Source: Rhodobacteraceae bacterium UBA3069
GTDB lineage: Bacteria > Pseudomonadota > Alphaproteobacteria > Rhodobacterales > Rhodobacteraceae
DNA length: 64,000 bases
Reading direction: 5' to 3'
Assembly (NCBI GenBank): GCA_002366795.1
Contig: DFBX01000083.1
Location: forward strand, 1-64,000
The notes beneath the pieces are model-generated. The model worked only from the letters and a program-made list of their open reading frames with translations. It searched no databases and had not been told where the DNA came from. A program made the position numbers and the translations under genes. This document shows, piece by piece, positions 7,910-17,403 of this stretch (positions are counted from its first letter, which is position 1; every line of letters begins with the position of its first letter).

Positions 7910-8401
7910 CTATCGCCCCACCGCCATGGCCACCCGTGCGCGGATCAACCGCCAGAACAGGCGCAGCGGAATCCGGCGATAGCTGGGCGGCTTCGATCCA
8001 AGCGGCGCGTCCGATCTGCCGCACCGGATATTGGTCAGCATCTCGACCTTGGGTAAATCGCCCGTCTGGAACCCGCCGCGATAGACCGACACCCAATGTC
8101 CGGGCCTGAACTTCAAATACAGCAGGTCGCAACAAAGCGCCGCGTCGGCGCCTTATCGTTCAGCTTCAGCCCTTTCAACAAATCCGCGCCGCGAATGCTG
8201 TCGAACCGGTCGTCACGATAGGTCAGGTATGATGCCCCGCCATCGTCCTGCAACACAGGGCGGGCACCGGGCAGCGCCTCGATCATGCGCCCCCCTGCCT
8301 GACAATCGTCGCAGTAACAAACGGCGGTCAGGATCGGCGCGCCGCGTGCCGCGAGCTGAACCCTGCCCGCAGGAAAAGGTCGTATGCCTGACGGTTTCCA
8401 T
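7910..8401 (-). pseudogene. GFA/DUF6151-type protein, broken by two frameshifts
   Basis: Three reading frames must be joined. ATG 8401 gives METVRHTTFSCG; near 8365 the frame shifts to RVQLAARGAPILTAVCYCDDCQAGG...RRFVATCC; near 8116 it shifts to LYLKFRPGHWVSVYRGGF...MAVGR, ending at 7910. Joined, it resembles the GFA-like zinc-binding family (CYCDDCQ, TCC near the C-terminal third). The first lesion looks like one extra base in TGCGGGCAGGG. The second is a small deletion that removes the residues usually found between TCC and LYLKF. Probably non-functional. Confidence 0.7.
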
Positions 8402-8534
8402 TGCGCCCCGTTCCATCGGCCATCTACGGCGGATGATCTGCCCACAGTCAGGCCCAGCCTTGACGCAACGCCGGCGCAAGTCAAGCGGGCGGCAAAGCGC
8501 CAAACTCGCGAAATAGCCCCACCGGACGGCGAAA

Positions 8535-8558
8535 GGGGCGCTTCATACGAAACGCCCC
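8535..8558 (-). terminator. possible terminator after rnj
   Basis: On the minus strand GGGGCGTTT pairs with AAGCGCCCC around a short loop, followed by TTTCG. It lies about 50 bases past the RNase J stop. The T tract is short. The rest of 8402-8606 shows no gene. Confidence 0.5.
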
Positions 8559-8606
8559 CTTGGAAACCACGATTCATACGATTCGCGGTCGGTTTATACA
8601 GACGCC

Positions 8607-10277
8607 TTACGCCGACAAACGGCTGATGATGATGCTGACCTCGGGCCTCTTGCCGATCTCGTTCTGGCTGGACTGCCGCGTGATCCTTTTCAGCTCGCGT
8701 TCCAGCTTTACATCGTCCGCGATGGTCTTGGCATTCGCGCGACGCAGGAACTGGTCAAGGTCTTCTTCCAGCACGTCCACCAGCGGCGCGTTGTTGCGCC
8801 CGGTTTTCGGCAGGCCCTTGATTTCGCACCACGGCTCGCCCAGCACTTCGCCCTCTTCATCGATGATGACGGTGACGATCACCAGCCCGTTCAACGCCAT
8901 GCGGATGCGGTCGCGCACGATACCGTCCAACGCGCCGATCTGCACCGACCCGTCCAGATAGGTGCGGCCCGTTTCAACATATCCGGCCACCTGCGGCGCG
9001 TTGCCGGACAGGTTGACCATCATGCCGTTGACCGCAACAATCGACTGGAAGCCATTGTTTTCACTGATCTTTGCGTGTTCACGCAGATGGCGGTGTTCGC
9101 CGTGCATCGGGATCACAATCTGCGGTTTCACAGTCTGGTGCATGGTTTCCAGATCGGGGCGGTTGGCGTGGCCTGACACATGGTAAAGCCCGCCCGCATC
9201 GTCCACCACGTCCACGCCAATTTCGCTGAACTGGTTGATGATCTTGATCACGCCCTTCTCGTTGCCGGGAATGGTTTTCGACGAGAACAGGAAGGTGTCG
9301 CCCTCTTTCAGAACCATGCCCAGGTATTTGCCATTGGCCAACTGGGCCGAGGCCGCGCGCCGTTCGCCTTGGCTGCCTGTGACCAGCAGCATCAGGTTTT
9401 CGCGCGGAATGCCGCTGGCATCTTCGGGGCTGACCACCTTGGGAAAGCTTTTCAACACGCCGGTTTCAATGGCAGCTTCGGTCATGCGGCGCATGGCGCG
9501 GCCCATCAGGCAGATCGACCGGCCCGCGCGTTCCCCCGCCTCGGCCAGGGTTTTCAGACGCGCCACGTTGGACGCGAATGTGGTCGCAACGACCATCCCC
9601 TTGGCGTCCTTGATCAGCGCCTCGATATTGCCGGACAAGGTGGATTCCGACCGGCCTGCTACGGGGCTGAAAACATTGGTGGAATCGCAAATCAGCGCCT
9701 TGACGCCGCCCTTGGACGCCTCGCGCCACAGGTCGGGGTCCCATGCCTCTCCGACGATGGGGCTTTCGTCCAGTTTGAAATCGCCAGTGTGGATCACCTT
9801 TTCCCCGCCCGCTTCGATCACCAGCGCGGAACTTTCGGGAATCGAATGCGAAATCGGCAGAAATGACACGTCGAACGGGCCGGCCTTGACCACCTCGGGG
9901 AACGTGCCAACGACGCGCACGGTGCTTTCACTCAGCCCGTATTCGGCCAGTTTGTGCCGCGCGATATTCGCGGTAAAGGCCCGCGCATAGATCGGCGCGC
10001 CCAGCCGTTCAAAGGTATGCCCGACCGCGCCGACGTGATCCTCGTGCGCGTGGGTGATGAAAATCGCCTCGATCCGGTTCTTGCGCTCTTCGAGCCAGCC
10101 GATATCGGCGAAAATGATATCGACGCCGGGGGTGGTGTCCATGTCGGGGAACGTCACGCCCATATCGACGACGATCAGCCGTTCGTTATCTTCGGGGCCG
10201 TATCCGTAGACATAGCAATTCATGCCAATCTCCCCCGCGCCACCGAGGGGGAGGTAGATCATCCGTTCGCTGCTCAT
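8607..10277 (-). CDS. rnj: ribonuclease J
   Basis: A 556-residue zinc-dependent exo/endoribonuclease of the metallo-beta-lactamase/beta-CASP superfamily that matures rRNA and degrades mRNA. The zinc motif HAHEDH is at 76-81. Further markers are LPISHSIPESSA, HTGDFKLDESP, the beta-CASP block with CDSTN, and PMHGEHRHLREHA. It starts with MSSERMIYLPLGGAGEIGMNCYVYG, typical of the alphaproteobacterial protein. Its first four bases overlap the end of coaX. In Rhodobacterales this rnj-coaX-birA-nuoN arrangement is conserved. Last gene of the long minus-strand transcription block. Confidence 0.95.
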   Translation of the reverse strand: MSSERMIYLPLGGAGEIGMNCYVYGYGPEDNERLIVVDMGVTFPDMDTTPGVDIIFADIGWLEERKNRIEAIFITHAHEDHVGAVGHTFERLGAPIYARAFTANIARHKLAEYGLSESTVRVVGTFPEVVKAGPFDVSFLPISHSIPESSALVIEAGGEKVIHTGDFKLDESPIVGEAWDPDLWREASKGGVKALICDSTNVFSPVAGRSESTLSGNIEALIKDAKGMVVATTFASNVARLKTLAEAGERAGRSICLMGRAMRRMTEAAIETGVLKSFPKVVSPEDASGIPRENLMLLVTGSQGERRAASAQLANGKYLGMVLKEGDTFLFSSKTIPGNEKGVIKIINQFSEIGVDVVDDAGGLYHVSGHANRPDLETMHQTVKPQIVIPMHGEHRHLREHAKISENNGFQSIVAVNGMMVNLSGNAPQVAGYVETGRTYLDGSVQIGALDGIVRDRIRMALNGLVIVTVIIDEEGEVLGEPWCEIKGLPKTGRNNAPLVDVLEEDLDQFLRRANAKTIADDVKLERELKRITRQSSQNEIGKRPEVSIIISRLSA

Positions 10278-11053
10278 ATGTTGCCCATGTCCTTGTTATG
10301 GTTGTAAATGACCGTCAGGCCATGAATGGTTAGGAATTCGTCAAATTCATCATACAGCGTTTCGCCCTGCCCAAACAGGGGGGCCAGACCGCCGGTGGAA
10401 ATGATCTTCATCGGGCGCGCATATTCGGCCCGGATATTTTCGCAGATGCCGCGCACCAGTCCGACATAGCCCCAGAAAACGCCCGATTGCATACAGGCCA
10501 CGGTGTTGGTGCCAATGACCTTTTGCGGTTTGGTCACATCGACATGCGGCAGGGCGGCGGCGGCTTCGTGCAGGGCTTGCAGCGACAGGTTGACGCCAGG
10601 CGCGATCACCCCGCCGACATAGGCGCCATCTTCTGCCACCACGTCGAATGTTGTGGCGGTGCCGAAATCCACCACGATCAGGTCGCCGCCGTAGCGGTCG
10701 AACGCGCCAGCGGTATTGACCAACCGGTCCGGCCCGACGGTCGTGCCCTCGTCCACGCGCGGCTGCGTGGGCAACAGACAATCGGGTTTGCCCACCACCA
10801 GCGGGCGGCAATTGAAATAGCGGTCAGACAGGACACGCAGATTGAACACCACCCGCGGCACCGTAGTTGAAATGATTACCGAGGTGATATCCATGTCGAT
10901 CTTGTGATGCGCCAGCAGGGTGGACAGCCAGACATAGTATTGGTCCGCCGTGCGCTGATGTTCGGTCGAGGTGCGCAGGGTGCATAGAATCCGCGCCCCG
11001 TCCAGAACCGAGAAAACCGTGTTGGTGTTACCGCAATCAATGGCCAGAAGCAT
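10274..11053 (-). CDS. coaX: type III pantothenate kinase
   Basis: The 259-residue first enzyme of coenzyme A synthesis, phosphorylating pantothenate with ATP and a monovalent cation. Family motifs: DCGNTNT near the N-terminus (ASKHA phosphate loop), EGTTVGPDRLVNTAGA, and VVDFGTATTFDVV followed by GGVIAPGV. It ends in the four-base overlap with rnj and lies 12 bases after birA, so it is probably co-transcribed with both. Confidence 0.96.
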   Translation of the reverse strand: MLLAIDCGNTNTVFSVLDGARILCTLRTSTEHQRTADQYYVWLSTLLAHHKIDMDITSVIISTTVPRVVFNLRVLSDRYFNCRPLVVGKPDCLLPTQPRVDEGTTVGPDRLVNTAGAFDRYGGDLIVVDFGTATTFDVVAEDGAYVGGVIAPGVNLSLQALHEAAAALPHVDVTKPQKVIGTNTVACMQSGVFWGYVGLVRGICENIRAEYARPMKIISTGGLAPLFGQGETLYDEFDEFLTIHGLTVIYNHNKDMGNI

Positions 11054-11065
11054 GCCCTGCCCCCC

Positions 11066-11797
11066 TCAGAAGAACACGTCGCCCGCCGCGATCATGCGCG
11101 GGCCGTTGGCCGTTGTTAAGACAAGTTGCCCCTGTTCGTCCACCGTTTGAAATGTGCCTGTGATTTCCTCGTTCGGCAGGCGGGCGGTTATGACCTCGCC
11201 CAGACGTGCCGCGCGGGCCAGCCATGCGGTGCGGATCGGGGCAAAGCCGAATTGCCGCATCTGCGCCTCGTATTTGGCAAAAGCGGCGGCCAGCAGCTCC
11301 AGGAATTCCTCGGGGGTGATGCGGGCCCCGGTTTCGGCCATCAGGGACACGGGGCGCAGGGCGCGCTGTTCGACCTGCGCGGGCGCGGGAGCTTCGGCCA
11401 GGTTGACGCCGATGCCGATGGACAGCCCGCCCTTGCCAATCGTTTCCAGCAAGATGCCCGCGACCTTGCCGCCGTTCAGCAGCACGTCATTGGGCCATTT
11501 AAGCGCAAAGCCCGCGGGCCGCCCCGTGGCCGCGACAAAAGCGTCATACAGCGCGAGAGAGGCCGTGAAGCTGCGCAGCCCGCCATCCATCGGGGCGATG
11601 TCGCGCAGCATCAGCGTGGCCGCGAAATTACCCTGCGGGTTAGACCATGCGCGCCCGCGCCGCCCCCGTGCGGCGGTCTGGTGACGGGCCAGAATCCATT
11701 CAGGTCCGGTCAGGGTGGGGAAACGGCGCGAAGCCTCGTTCAGGGTGCTGTCCACCTCGGCCAAGACGGTGCGGCCGTAGCCCGCGGGCCAAGTCAT
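11066..11797 (-). CDS. birA: biotin--[acetyl-CoA-carboxylase] ligase, monofunctional
   Basis: A 243-residue ligase that activates biotin as biotinyl-AMP and transfers it to carrier lysines, such as the methylcrotonyl-CoA carboxylase subunit encoded at 33.7-35.7 kb. The biotin-binding GRRGR loop (~45-49, ARGRRGRAWSNPQGN) and KWPNDVLL are present. There is no N-terminal helix-turn-helix, so it is the non-regulatory form. It follows nuoN after a hairpin. Confidence 0.94.
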   Translation of the reverse strand: MTWPAGYGRTVLAEVDSTLNEASRRFPTLTGPEWILARHQTAARGRRGRAWSNPQGNFAATLMLRDIAPMDGGLRSFTASLALYDAFVAATGRPAGFALKWPNDVLLNGGKVAGILLETIGKGGLSIGIGVNLAEAPAPAQVEQRALRPVSLMAETGARITPEEFLELLAAAFAKYEAQMRQFGFAPIRTAWLARAARLGEVITARLPNEEITGTFQTVDEQGQLVLTTANGPRMIAAGDVFF

Positions 11798-11817
11798 GGC
11801 AGATCTCCGGACATGAC

Positions 11818-11846
11818 AAAGGGGCGGCAGGTTGCCCCACCGCCCC
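11818..11846 (-). terminator. stem-loop after nuoN, weak terminator
   Basis: GGGGCGG (11821-11827) pairs with CCGCCCC (11840-11846). On the minus strand it is followed by only TTTG, so it may attenuate rather than end transcription into birA. Confidence 0.55.
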
Positions 11847-11866
11847 TGTTTTCAGTCAGCTTGCGA

Positions 11867-13315
11867 TCAGTTGACAAGAGTAGCCGCCGCTGCCGCTGCC
11901 GCGCTTTCGACGCCCAGCAGGTTCAGACCCGGCAACCATGCCAGACCGATAATCGCAGCCGAAACCATCAGCGCGCCCCAAAGAACCGGCGAGCGGCCCT
12001 TGTCCAAGGCTTCGCCTTCCTCGCCGAAGTACATGTAGAAGACGATGCGCAGGTAGTAGAACGCACCGATCACAGATGCGATCACACCGGCAATCGCCAG
12101 CCATGCCAGCCCCGCCTCGTAGGCGGCGCGCAGCACGTAAAGTTTGCCAAAGAAGCCTACCAGCGGCGGAACGCCCGCAAGACTGAACAGCAGAACCAGC
12201 ATCGCCAATGCCTTGCCCGGCTCTGCCCGCGCGTAAAGGTTCAGCGATTTGATATCGGTCACCGGCTGGCCGTCTTTTTCCATCGACATGATGAAGGCAA
12301 AGGTGCCGATGTTCATGGTGATATAGATCGCCATATAGATCAGAACTGCCTGCACGCCAAATACGGTGCCAGCTGCCAGCCCCATCAGCGCATAGCCCAT
12401 ATGCGCGATCGAGGAATAGGCCATCAGCCGTTTGATATTGGTCTGGCCGATGGCGGCGATCGAGCCGAGGAACATCGACAGGACCGACAGCAGCGCGATC
12501 ACCTGGATCCAATCCGCGGTCACGCCGCCGAACGCGTCATGCAGCACGCGGGCAAACAGGCCCATGGCCGCCATTTTCGGCGCGGTAGCAAAAAATGCGG
12601 TGATCGGGGTCGGCGCGCCCTCGTACACGTCCGGCGTCCACATATGGAACGGCACGGCGGAAACCTTGAACGCAAGGCCCGAGATCACAAAGACCAGCCC
12701 GAACAGCAGCCCAAGCGAAGCGCGGCCTTCGCCCGCCGCCTCGATGATGCCGGAAAACGCGGTAGTGCCGGCAAAGCCGTAAACCAGCGATGCGCCATAC
12801 AGCAGCAGACCCGAGGACAGTGCGCCAAGCACGAAATATTTCACGCCCGCTTCGGTCGATTTCGCGCTGTCACGGCGCAGAGAGGCGACCACGTAAAGCG
12901 CGAGCGATTGCAGTTCCAGCCCCATGTACAGCGCCATCAGGTCGCCTGCGGACACCATCATCATCATGCCGACGGTCGCAAGCGACACCAGCATGGGATA
13001 TTCAAACCGCAGGAAGCCGCGCCGCGCCATGTAATCCTGGCTCATCACCAGGATGGCGGCGGCAGACAGAAGGATGGTCACCTTGGCGAAACGGGCGAAC
13101 CCGTCGTCGTTGAACATGCCGTCGAATGCAGTGCGGTTCCCCGCGCCCGCGGTGGCAATCCACAGCGCCAACACTGCCATCGCGGCAGCGGTGGCATAGG
13201 TCAAAAGGCCCGCCAGCTTGTCCTTGCCGGTGTAGACCGCCAGCAGCAGCCCCCCCATGGCATAAAGCGACAGCAGGATTTCCGGCAGGATGATTTTCAG
13301 ATCAGCCGAGATCAT
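11867..13315 (-). CDS. nuoN: NADH-quinone oxidoreductase subunit N
   Basis: A 482-residue antiporter-like proton-pumping membrane subunit of complex I with about 14 transmembrane segments. Markers include YSSIAHMGYALMG, the broken-helix/lysine region of this family, and GVPPLVGFFGKLYVL. ATG 13315 (MISADLKIILPEILLSLYAMGG) is chosen over the in-frame upstream start at 13387, because that one lies inside nuoM and adds a Pro-rich unlike stretch. ATG 13315 lies 17 bases after the nuoM stop. Last nuo gene. Confidence 0.95.
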   Translation of the reverse strand: MISADLKIILPEILLSLYAMGGLLLAVYTGKDKLAGLLTYATAAAMAVLALWIATAGAGNRTAFDGMFNDDGFARFAKVTILLSAAAILVMSQDYMARRGFLRFEYPMLVSLATVGMMMMVSAGDLMALYMGLELQSLALYVVASLRRDSAKSTEAGVKYFVLGALSSGLLLYGASLVYGFAGTTAFSGIIEAAGEGRASLGLLFGLVFVISGLAFKVSAVPFHMWTPDVYEGAPTPITAFFATAPKMAAMGLFARVLHDAFGGVTADWIQVIALLSVLSMFLGSIAAIGQTNIKRLMAYSSIAHMGYALMGLAAGTVFGVQAVLIYMAIYITMNIGTFAFIMSMEKDGQPVTDIKSLNLYARAEPGKALAMLVLLFSLAGVPPLVGFFGKLYVLRAAYEAGLAWLAIAGVIASVIGAFYYLRIVFYMYFGEEGEALDKGRSPVLWGALMVSAAIIGLAWLPGLNLLGVESAAAAAAATLVN

Positions 13316-13331
13316 TTCTAAGGCTCCCGTC

Positions 13332-14876
13332 TTAATGCGATGCGGCGGCTTTGACGGCGCTGGGTGCGTCGGCAAGGGCCAGGTCATAGTTATGGATCAG
13401 CGCCTCGACCGAGGGGCCGATGATATCGGTCACAAGGCTGGGGTAGACCCCCAGCAGCAGGGTCATGGCCACAAGCGGCGCAAAGATCGCCTTTTCGCGC
13501 GCGGTCATGTCGGTGATCGCCTTAAGGCTTTCCTTGATCAGGTCACCGAACACGACGCGGCGATACAGCCACAGCGAATAGGCGGCCGACAGGATCACAC
13601 CCGAGGTGGCCACGGCGGCAACCCAGGTGTTGACCTGGAAAATGCCCATCAGGGTCAGGAATTCCCCGACAAAGCCCGAGGTGCCCGGCAGGCCGACATT
13701 GGCCATGGTGAAGAACATGAAGATCAGCGCATAGGCCGGCATCCGCACGGCCAGACCGCCATAGGCGTCAATGTCGCGGGTGTGCATCCGGTCATAGATC
13801 ACACCGACACACAGGAACAGCGCGCCCGAGATGAAGCCATGACTGATCATTTGGAAAATCGCACCGTCGATCCCCTGCTGGTTCGCTGCAAAGATGCCCA
13901 TGGTCACGTAACCCATGTGCGCCACCGACGAATAGGCGATCAGCTTTTTCATGTCTTCCTGCACCAGCGCCACCAGCGAGGTATAAACGATGGCAATCGC
14001 CGACATCCACAGCACCAGCGGGGTCATGACCTCGAACCCGACGGGGAACATGGGCATGCTGAACCGCAAGAAGCCGTAGCCGCCCATTTTCAGCAGGATC
14101 GCGGCCAGCACGACCGAACCAGCGGTCGGGGCCTGAACGTGCGCATCGGGCAACCAAGTATGCACCGGCCACATCGGCATTTTCACCGCGAAGCTGGCGA
14201 AGAAGGCCAGGAACATGATCGTCTGCATCCCGCCGACAATCTGGATACCCAGCACGCTGAAGTTTTCCGAGGCGAACTCGTGGCTCATCAGCTTGACGAT
14301 ATCCGTGGTGCCCGCGTCCGAGAACATGGCGACCACGGCAACCAGCATCAGAACCGAGCCGAGGAAGGTGTAAAGGAAGAACTTGAACGAGGCATAGATG
14401 CGGTTCTTGCCGCCCCAGATGCCGATGATCAGGAACATCGGGATCAGGCCTGCCTCGAAGAACAGGTAGAACAACACCAGGTCCAGAGCCATGAACACGC
14501 CCAGCATCAGCGTTTCCAGCAGCAGGAATGCGATCATGTATTCCTTGACGCGGGTGCTGACGCCCCAAGACGCCCAGATCACCAGCGGCATCATGAAAGT
14601 GGTCAGCATCACGAACAGGACCGAAATCCCGTCGACGCCCATTTTATAGGACATGCCAAGCAGCCATTCACGGTTTTCGACCATCTGGAAGCCAGTATCG
14701 GCCGGGTCGAACTGCGCCAGGATGAACAGCGAAATCAGAAAGGTCGCCGTGGTCGCGATCAGCGCCAGCCACTTGGCGTTGCGCTGTGCGGGGGCATCCT
14801 CGCCCCGCAGGAACACGGCCAGGATGGCGGCGGCCAGTGCGGGGATGAAGGTGACGATGGAAAGAAGGTTGTCCAT
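13332..14876 (-). CDS. nuoM: NADH-quinone oxidoreductase subunit M
   Basis: A 514-residue antiporter-like complex I subunit. Visible: FYLFFEAGLIPMFLIIGIWGG (carrying the conserved antiporter glutamate), HTWLPDAHVQAPTAGSVVLAAILLKMGGYG, YSSVAHMGYVTMG and NVGLPGTSGFVGEFL. It starts at ATG 14876 and shares one base with the nuoL stop. Length and motifs match the family. Confidence 0.97.
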   Translation of the reverse strand: MDNLLSIVTFIPALAAAILAVFLRGEDAPAQRNAKWLALIATTATFLISLFILAQFDPADTGFQMVENREWLLGMSYKMGVDGISVLFVMLTTFMMPLVIWASWGVSTRVKEYMIAFLLLETLMLGVFMALDLVLFYLFFEAGLIPMFLIIGIWGGKNRIYASFKFFLYTFLGSVLMLVAVVAMFSDAGTTDIVKLMSHEFASENFSVLGIQIVGGMQTIMFLAFFASFAVKMPMWPVHTWLPDAHVQAPTAGSVVLAAILLKMGGYGFLRFSMPMFPVGFEVMTPLVLWMSAIAIVYTSLVALVQEDMKKLIAYSSVAHMGYVTMGIFAANQQGIDGAIFQMISHGFISGALFLCVGVIYDRMHTRDIDAYGGLAVRMPAYALIFMFFTMANVGLPGTSGFVGEFLTLMGIFQVNTWVAAVATSGVILSAAYSLWLYRRVVFGDLIKESLKAITDMTAREKAIFAPLVAMTLLLGVYPSLVTDIIGPSVEALIHNYDLALADAPSAVKAAASH

Positions 14877-17017
14877 TAATGCGCCCCTCCGCTGAGCGCC
14901 ATCCAGGTAATCAGGACCACGACCCCGATCACCATCGCAAAGGCATAGGTAAAGATGTAGCCGGACTGGGCACGGCCCGCGAGCCGGGTGAAGAAGGGCA
15001 CGATGCCCATGGCCACGCCGTTGATTGACCCATCGATCACGTCGCCGTCACCGCGCTTCCACAAGAAGCGGCCAATGGCCTTGGCAGGGCGCACGAAAAT
15101 CGCGTCGTAGATCTCGTCAAAATACCACTTGTTCAGCAGGAACAGATACAGCGGGCGCTGCACCTCGGCCCAGCGTTTCGGCATGGCGGGGTTCACGATG
15201 TAGAACCAGTAAGCCACGACCAGGCCAATCAGCATCGCGAAGAATGGGGAAAGTTTCACCCATTTCGGCGCGTGGTGCGCATCGTCCAGCACGGTGTTGT
15301 CCGGCGCCATGTAGATCGCGCCCTGCGGTGCGGTGCCTGCCATGACGGCATGGCCTGCATCTGCGCCATGCCCATCGGAAGCCGGTGCCGCATGTTCAGT
15401 CGTCGTCGCAGCGTGGTCAGTGGCCGCGCCATGGCCCGCATCTTCGCCAGCCGCACCATGGCCCGCATCGGCCGCAGCCTCGTGATGGGCCATTCCAAAG
15501 TAGTTGGCCACCTTGGTGTGATCGCCAAAGAACGGACCATAGAACACCATCCCCGAGAAGATCGCGCCAACCGCCAGAACACCCAAGGGGATGGTCATGA
15601 CAGCGGGGCTTTCATGGGCATGTTCATGCGCGTGCTTGTCGCCACGCGCCTCGCCCCAGAAGGTCAGGAACATCAGGCGCCACGAATAGAAGGAGGTGAA
15701 CATCGCCGCGATAACCAGCATCCAGAAGGCATAGCCCCCTTGCGTGCCCGCCCATGCGCTTTCAATGATCGCGTCCTTGGACAGGAAGCCGGCGAAACCG
15801 ATGGTGGTCAGCGGGATGCCGACGCCAGTGATGGCCAGCGTGCCGATCAGCATGGCGTAAAAGGTCAGCGGGATTTTCTTGCGCAGGTTGCCATAGTTGC
15901 GCATGTCCTGCTCGTGATGCATCGCGTGGATGACCGACCCAGCGCCAAGGAACAGCATCGCCTTGAAGAAGGCATGGGTCAGCAGGTGGAACATGGCGAC
16001 CGAATAGACGCCCACGCCCGCCGCAACGAACATATAACCCAGCTGCGACATGGTCGAATAGGCGATCACGCGCTTGATGTCGTTCTGCACCAACCCGATG
16101 GTCGCGGCAACGAATGCCGTGGTCGCGCCAAGGAAGGTGATGAAGGCCGTCGCCTCGGGGGCGACTTCCATCAGCGGCGACATGCGGCAGACAAGGAAAA
16201 CACCCGCGGTCACCATGGTCGCGGCGTGGATCAGGGCCGACACAGGTGTCGGGCCTTCCATCGCGTCGGGCAGCCAGGTGTGCAGGAACAATTGCGCCGA
16301 TTTACCCATCGCACCGATGAACAGCAGGAAGGCCAGCAGGTTGGCGGCGTTCCATTCCGTCCACAGGAAATGCAGCTGCGTTTCCGCCAGCGCGGGCGCG
16401 GCGGCGAACACGTCGTCGAACTTGATGCTGTCGGTCAGGTAGAACAGGCCAAAGATGCCAAGCGCGAAACCGAAGTCACCCACACGGTTGACCACGAAGG
16501 CCTTGATGGCCGCCGCATTGGCCGACGGTTTCTTGTAGTAGAACCCGATCAGGAGATACGAGGCAACGCCCACGCCTTCCCAGCCAAAGAACATCTGCAC
16601 AAGGTTGTCGGCGGTCACCAGCGCCAGCATGGCGAAGGTGAAGAAGGACAGGTAGGCAAAGAAGCGCGCCTTGTAATGCTCGCCCTCGCCCCAGTTGTCG
16701 TCATGGGCCATGTAGCCAAAGCTGTAAAGGTGGACCAGCGACGACACGCTCGTCACCACGATCAGCATGATCGCGGTCAGGCGGTCCATGCGGATCGACC
16801 AGGAGGTATCCAGCAGGCCCGACTGGATGAAATCCAGGATGTGGATGTGCTGCGTCTGGTTGGCATCCAGCGTCAGCAACACGATCCAGGACAGGGCGCA
16901 GGCCAGGAACAACAGGCCGGTTGTGACCCATTGCGCGGCCTTCTCGCCGATGATGCGCCAGCCGAAGCCTGCGATCAATGCCCCGATGAGGGGCGCGAAG
17001 AGGATGATTTTTTCCAT
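14876..17017 (-). CDS. nuoL: NADH-quinone oxidoreductase subunit L, with a His/Ala-rich insertion
   Basis: The 713-residue distal antiporter-like subunit of complex I, carrying the long lateral helix. Motifs: FFGWEGVGVASYLLIGFYY, HTWLPDAMEGPTPVSALIHAATMVTAGVFL, STMSQLGYMFVAAG. Between about residues 508 and 558 lies a low-complexity insert rich in His, Ala, Gly and Asp with at least eight histidines, just before the C-terminal helix segment. Such inserts are seen in some Rhodobacterales NuoL. It should lie in a loop and may bind metal. Confidence 0.97.
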   Translation of the reverse strand: MEKIILFAPLIGALIAGFGWRIIGEKAAQWVTTGLLFLACALSWIVLLTLDANQTQHIHILDFIQSGLLDTSWSIRMDRLTAIMLIVVTSVSSLVHLYSFGYMAHDDNWGEGEHYKARFFAYLSFFTFAMLALVTADNLVQMFFGWEGVGVASYLLIGFYYKKPSANAAAIKAFVVNRVGDFGFALGIFGLFYLTDSIKFDDVFAAAPALAETQLHFLWTEWNAANLLAFLLFIGAMGKSAQLFLHTWLPDAMEGPTPVSALIHAATMVTAGVFLVCRMSPLMEVAPEATAFITFLGATTAFVAATIGLVQNDIKRVIAYSTMSQLGYMFVAAGVGVYSVAMFHLLTHAFFKAMLFLGAGSVIHAMHHEQDMRNYGNLRKKIPLTFYAMLIGTLAITGVGIPLTTIGFAGFLSKDAIIESAWAGTQGGYAFWMLVIAAMFTSFYSWRLMFLTFWGEARGDKHAHEHAHESPAVMTIPLGVLAVGAIFSGMVFYGPFFGDHTKVANYFGMAHHEAAADAGHGAAGEDAGHGAATDHAATTTEHAAPASDGHGADAGHAVMAGTAPQGAIYMAPDNTVLDDAHHAPKWVKLSPFFAMLIGLVVAYWFYIVNPAMPKRWAEVQRPLYLFLLNKWYFDEIYDAIFVRPAKAIGRFLWKRGDGDVIDGSINGVAMGIVPFFTRLAGRAQSGYIFTYAFAMVIGVVVLITWMALSGGAH

Positions 17018-17023
17018 GATCTC

Positions 17024-17329
17024 TTAGCCCTTCATCACGTTGACGTCTTCCACGGAGATGGTGCCGCGGTTGCGGAAGAAACAGACCAGGATGGCCAGAC
17101 CGATCGCCGCCTCTGCCGCGGCGACCGTCAGCACGAACAGGGTGAACACCTGCCCCACCAGATCGCCAAGGAAGCTGGAGAAGGCGACAAGGTTGATATT
17201 CACCGCCAGCAGCATCAATTCGATGCTCATCAGCAGGATGATGACGTTCTTCCGGTTCAGGAAAAGGCCAAAGATGCCGATGACGAACAGTGCCGCCGCC
17301 ACGCTCAGATAGTGTTCAAGTCCAATCAT
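17024..17329 (-). CDS. nuoK: NADH-quinone oxidoreductase subunit K
   Basis: A 101-residue, three-helix membrane subunit of complex I; homologue of MrpC/ND4L. It contains the buried glutamates in SIELMLLAVNINLVAF and VAAAEAAIGLAILV. The frame opens at 17353, but ATG 17329 (MIGLEHYLSVAAALF) gives the standard length. A small hairpin (17358-17379) lies between this gene and nuoJ. Confidence 0.96.
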   Translation of the reverse strand: MIGLEHYLSVAAALFVIGIFGLFLNRKNVIILLMSIELMLLAVNINLVAFSSFLGDLVGQVFTLFVLTVAAAEAAIGLAILVCFFRNRGTISVEDVNVMKG

Positions 17330-17357
17330 CATTCTGTCCCGTTTTCGGTTCATATTC

Positions 17358-17379
17358 CCGCAGCCCCTTGGGGCGGCGG
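17358..17379 (-). promoter_or_regulatory. intercistronic stem-loop between nuoJ and nuoK
   Basis: CCGC-A-GCCC-CTTG-GGGC-G-GCGG folds as two 4-bp helices with one internal mismatch and a 4-base loop. There is no T tract, so RNA processing or stability is more likely than termination. Confidence 0.35.
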
Positions 17380-17403
17380 ACCGATGCTTTTGTCAGGCGC
17401 GAC

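Noticed and set aside
13290..14879. 529-codon plus-strand frame opposite nuoM
   Set aside because: Same reason: antisense shadow of a conserved gene with abnormal composition.
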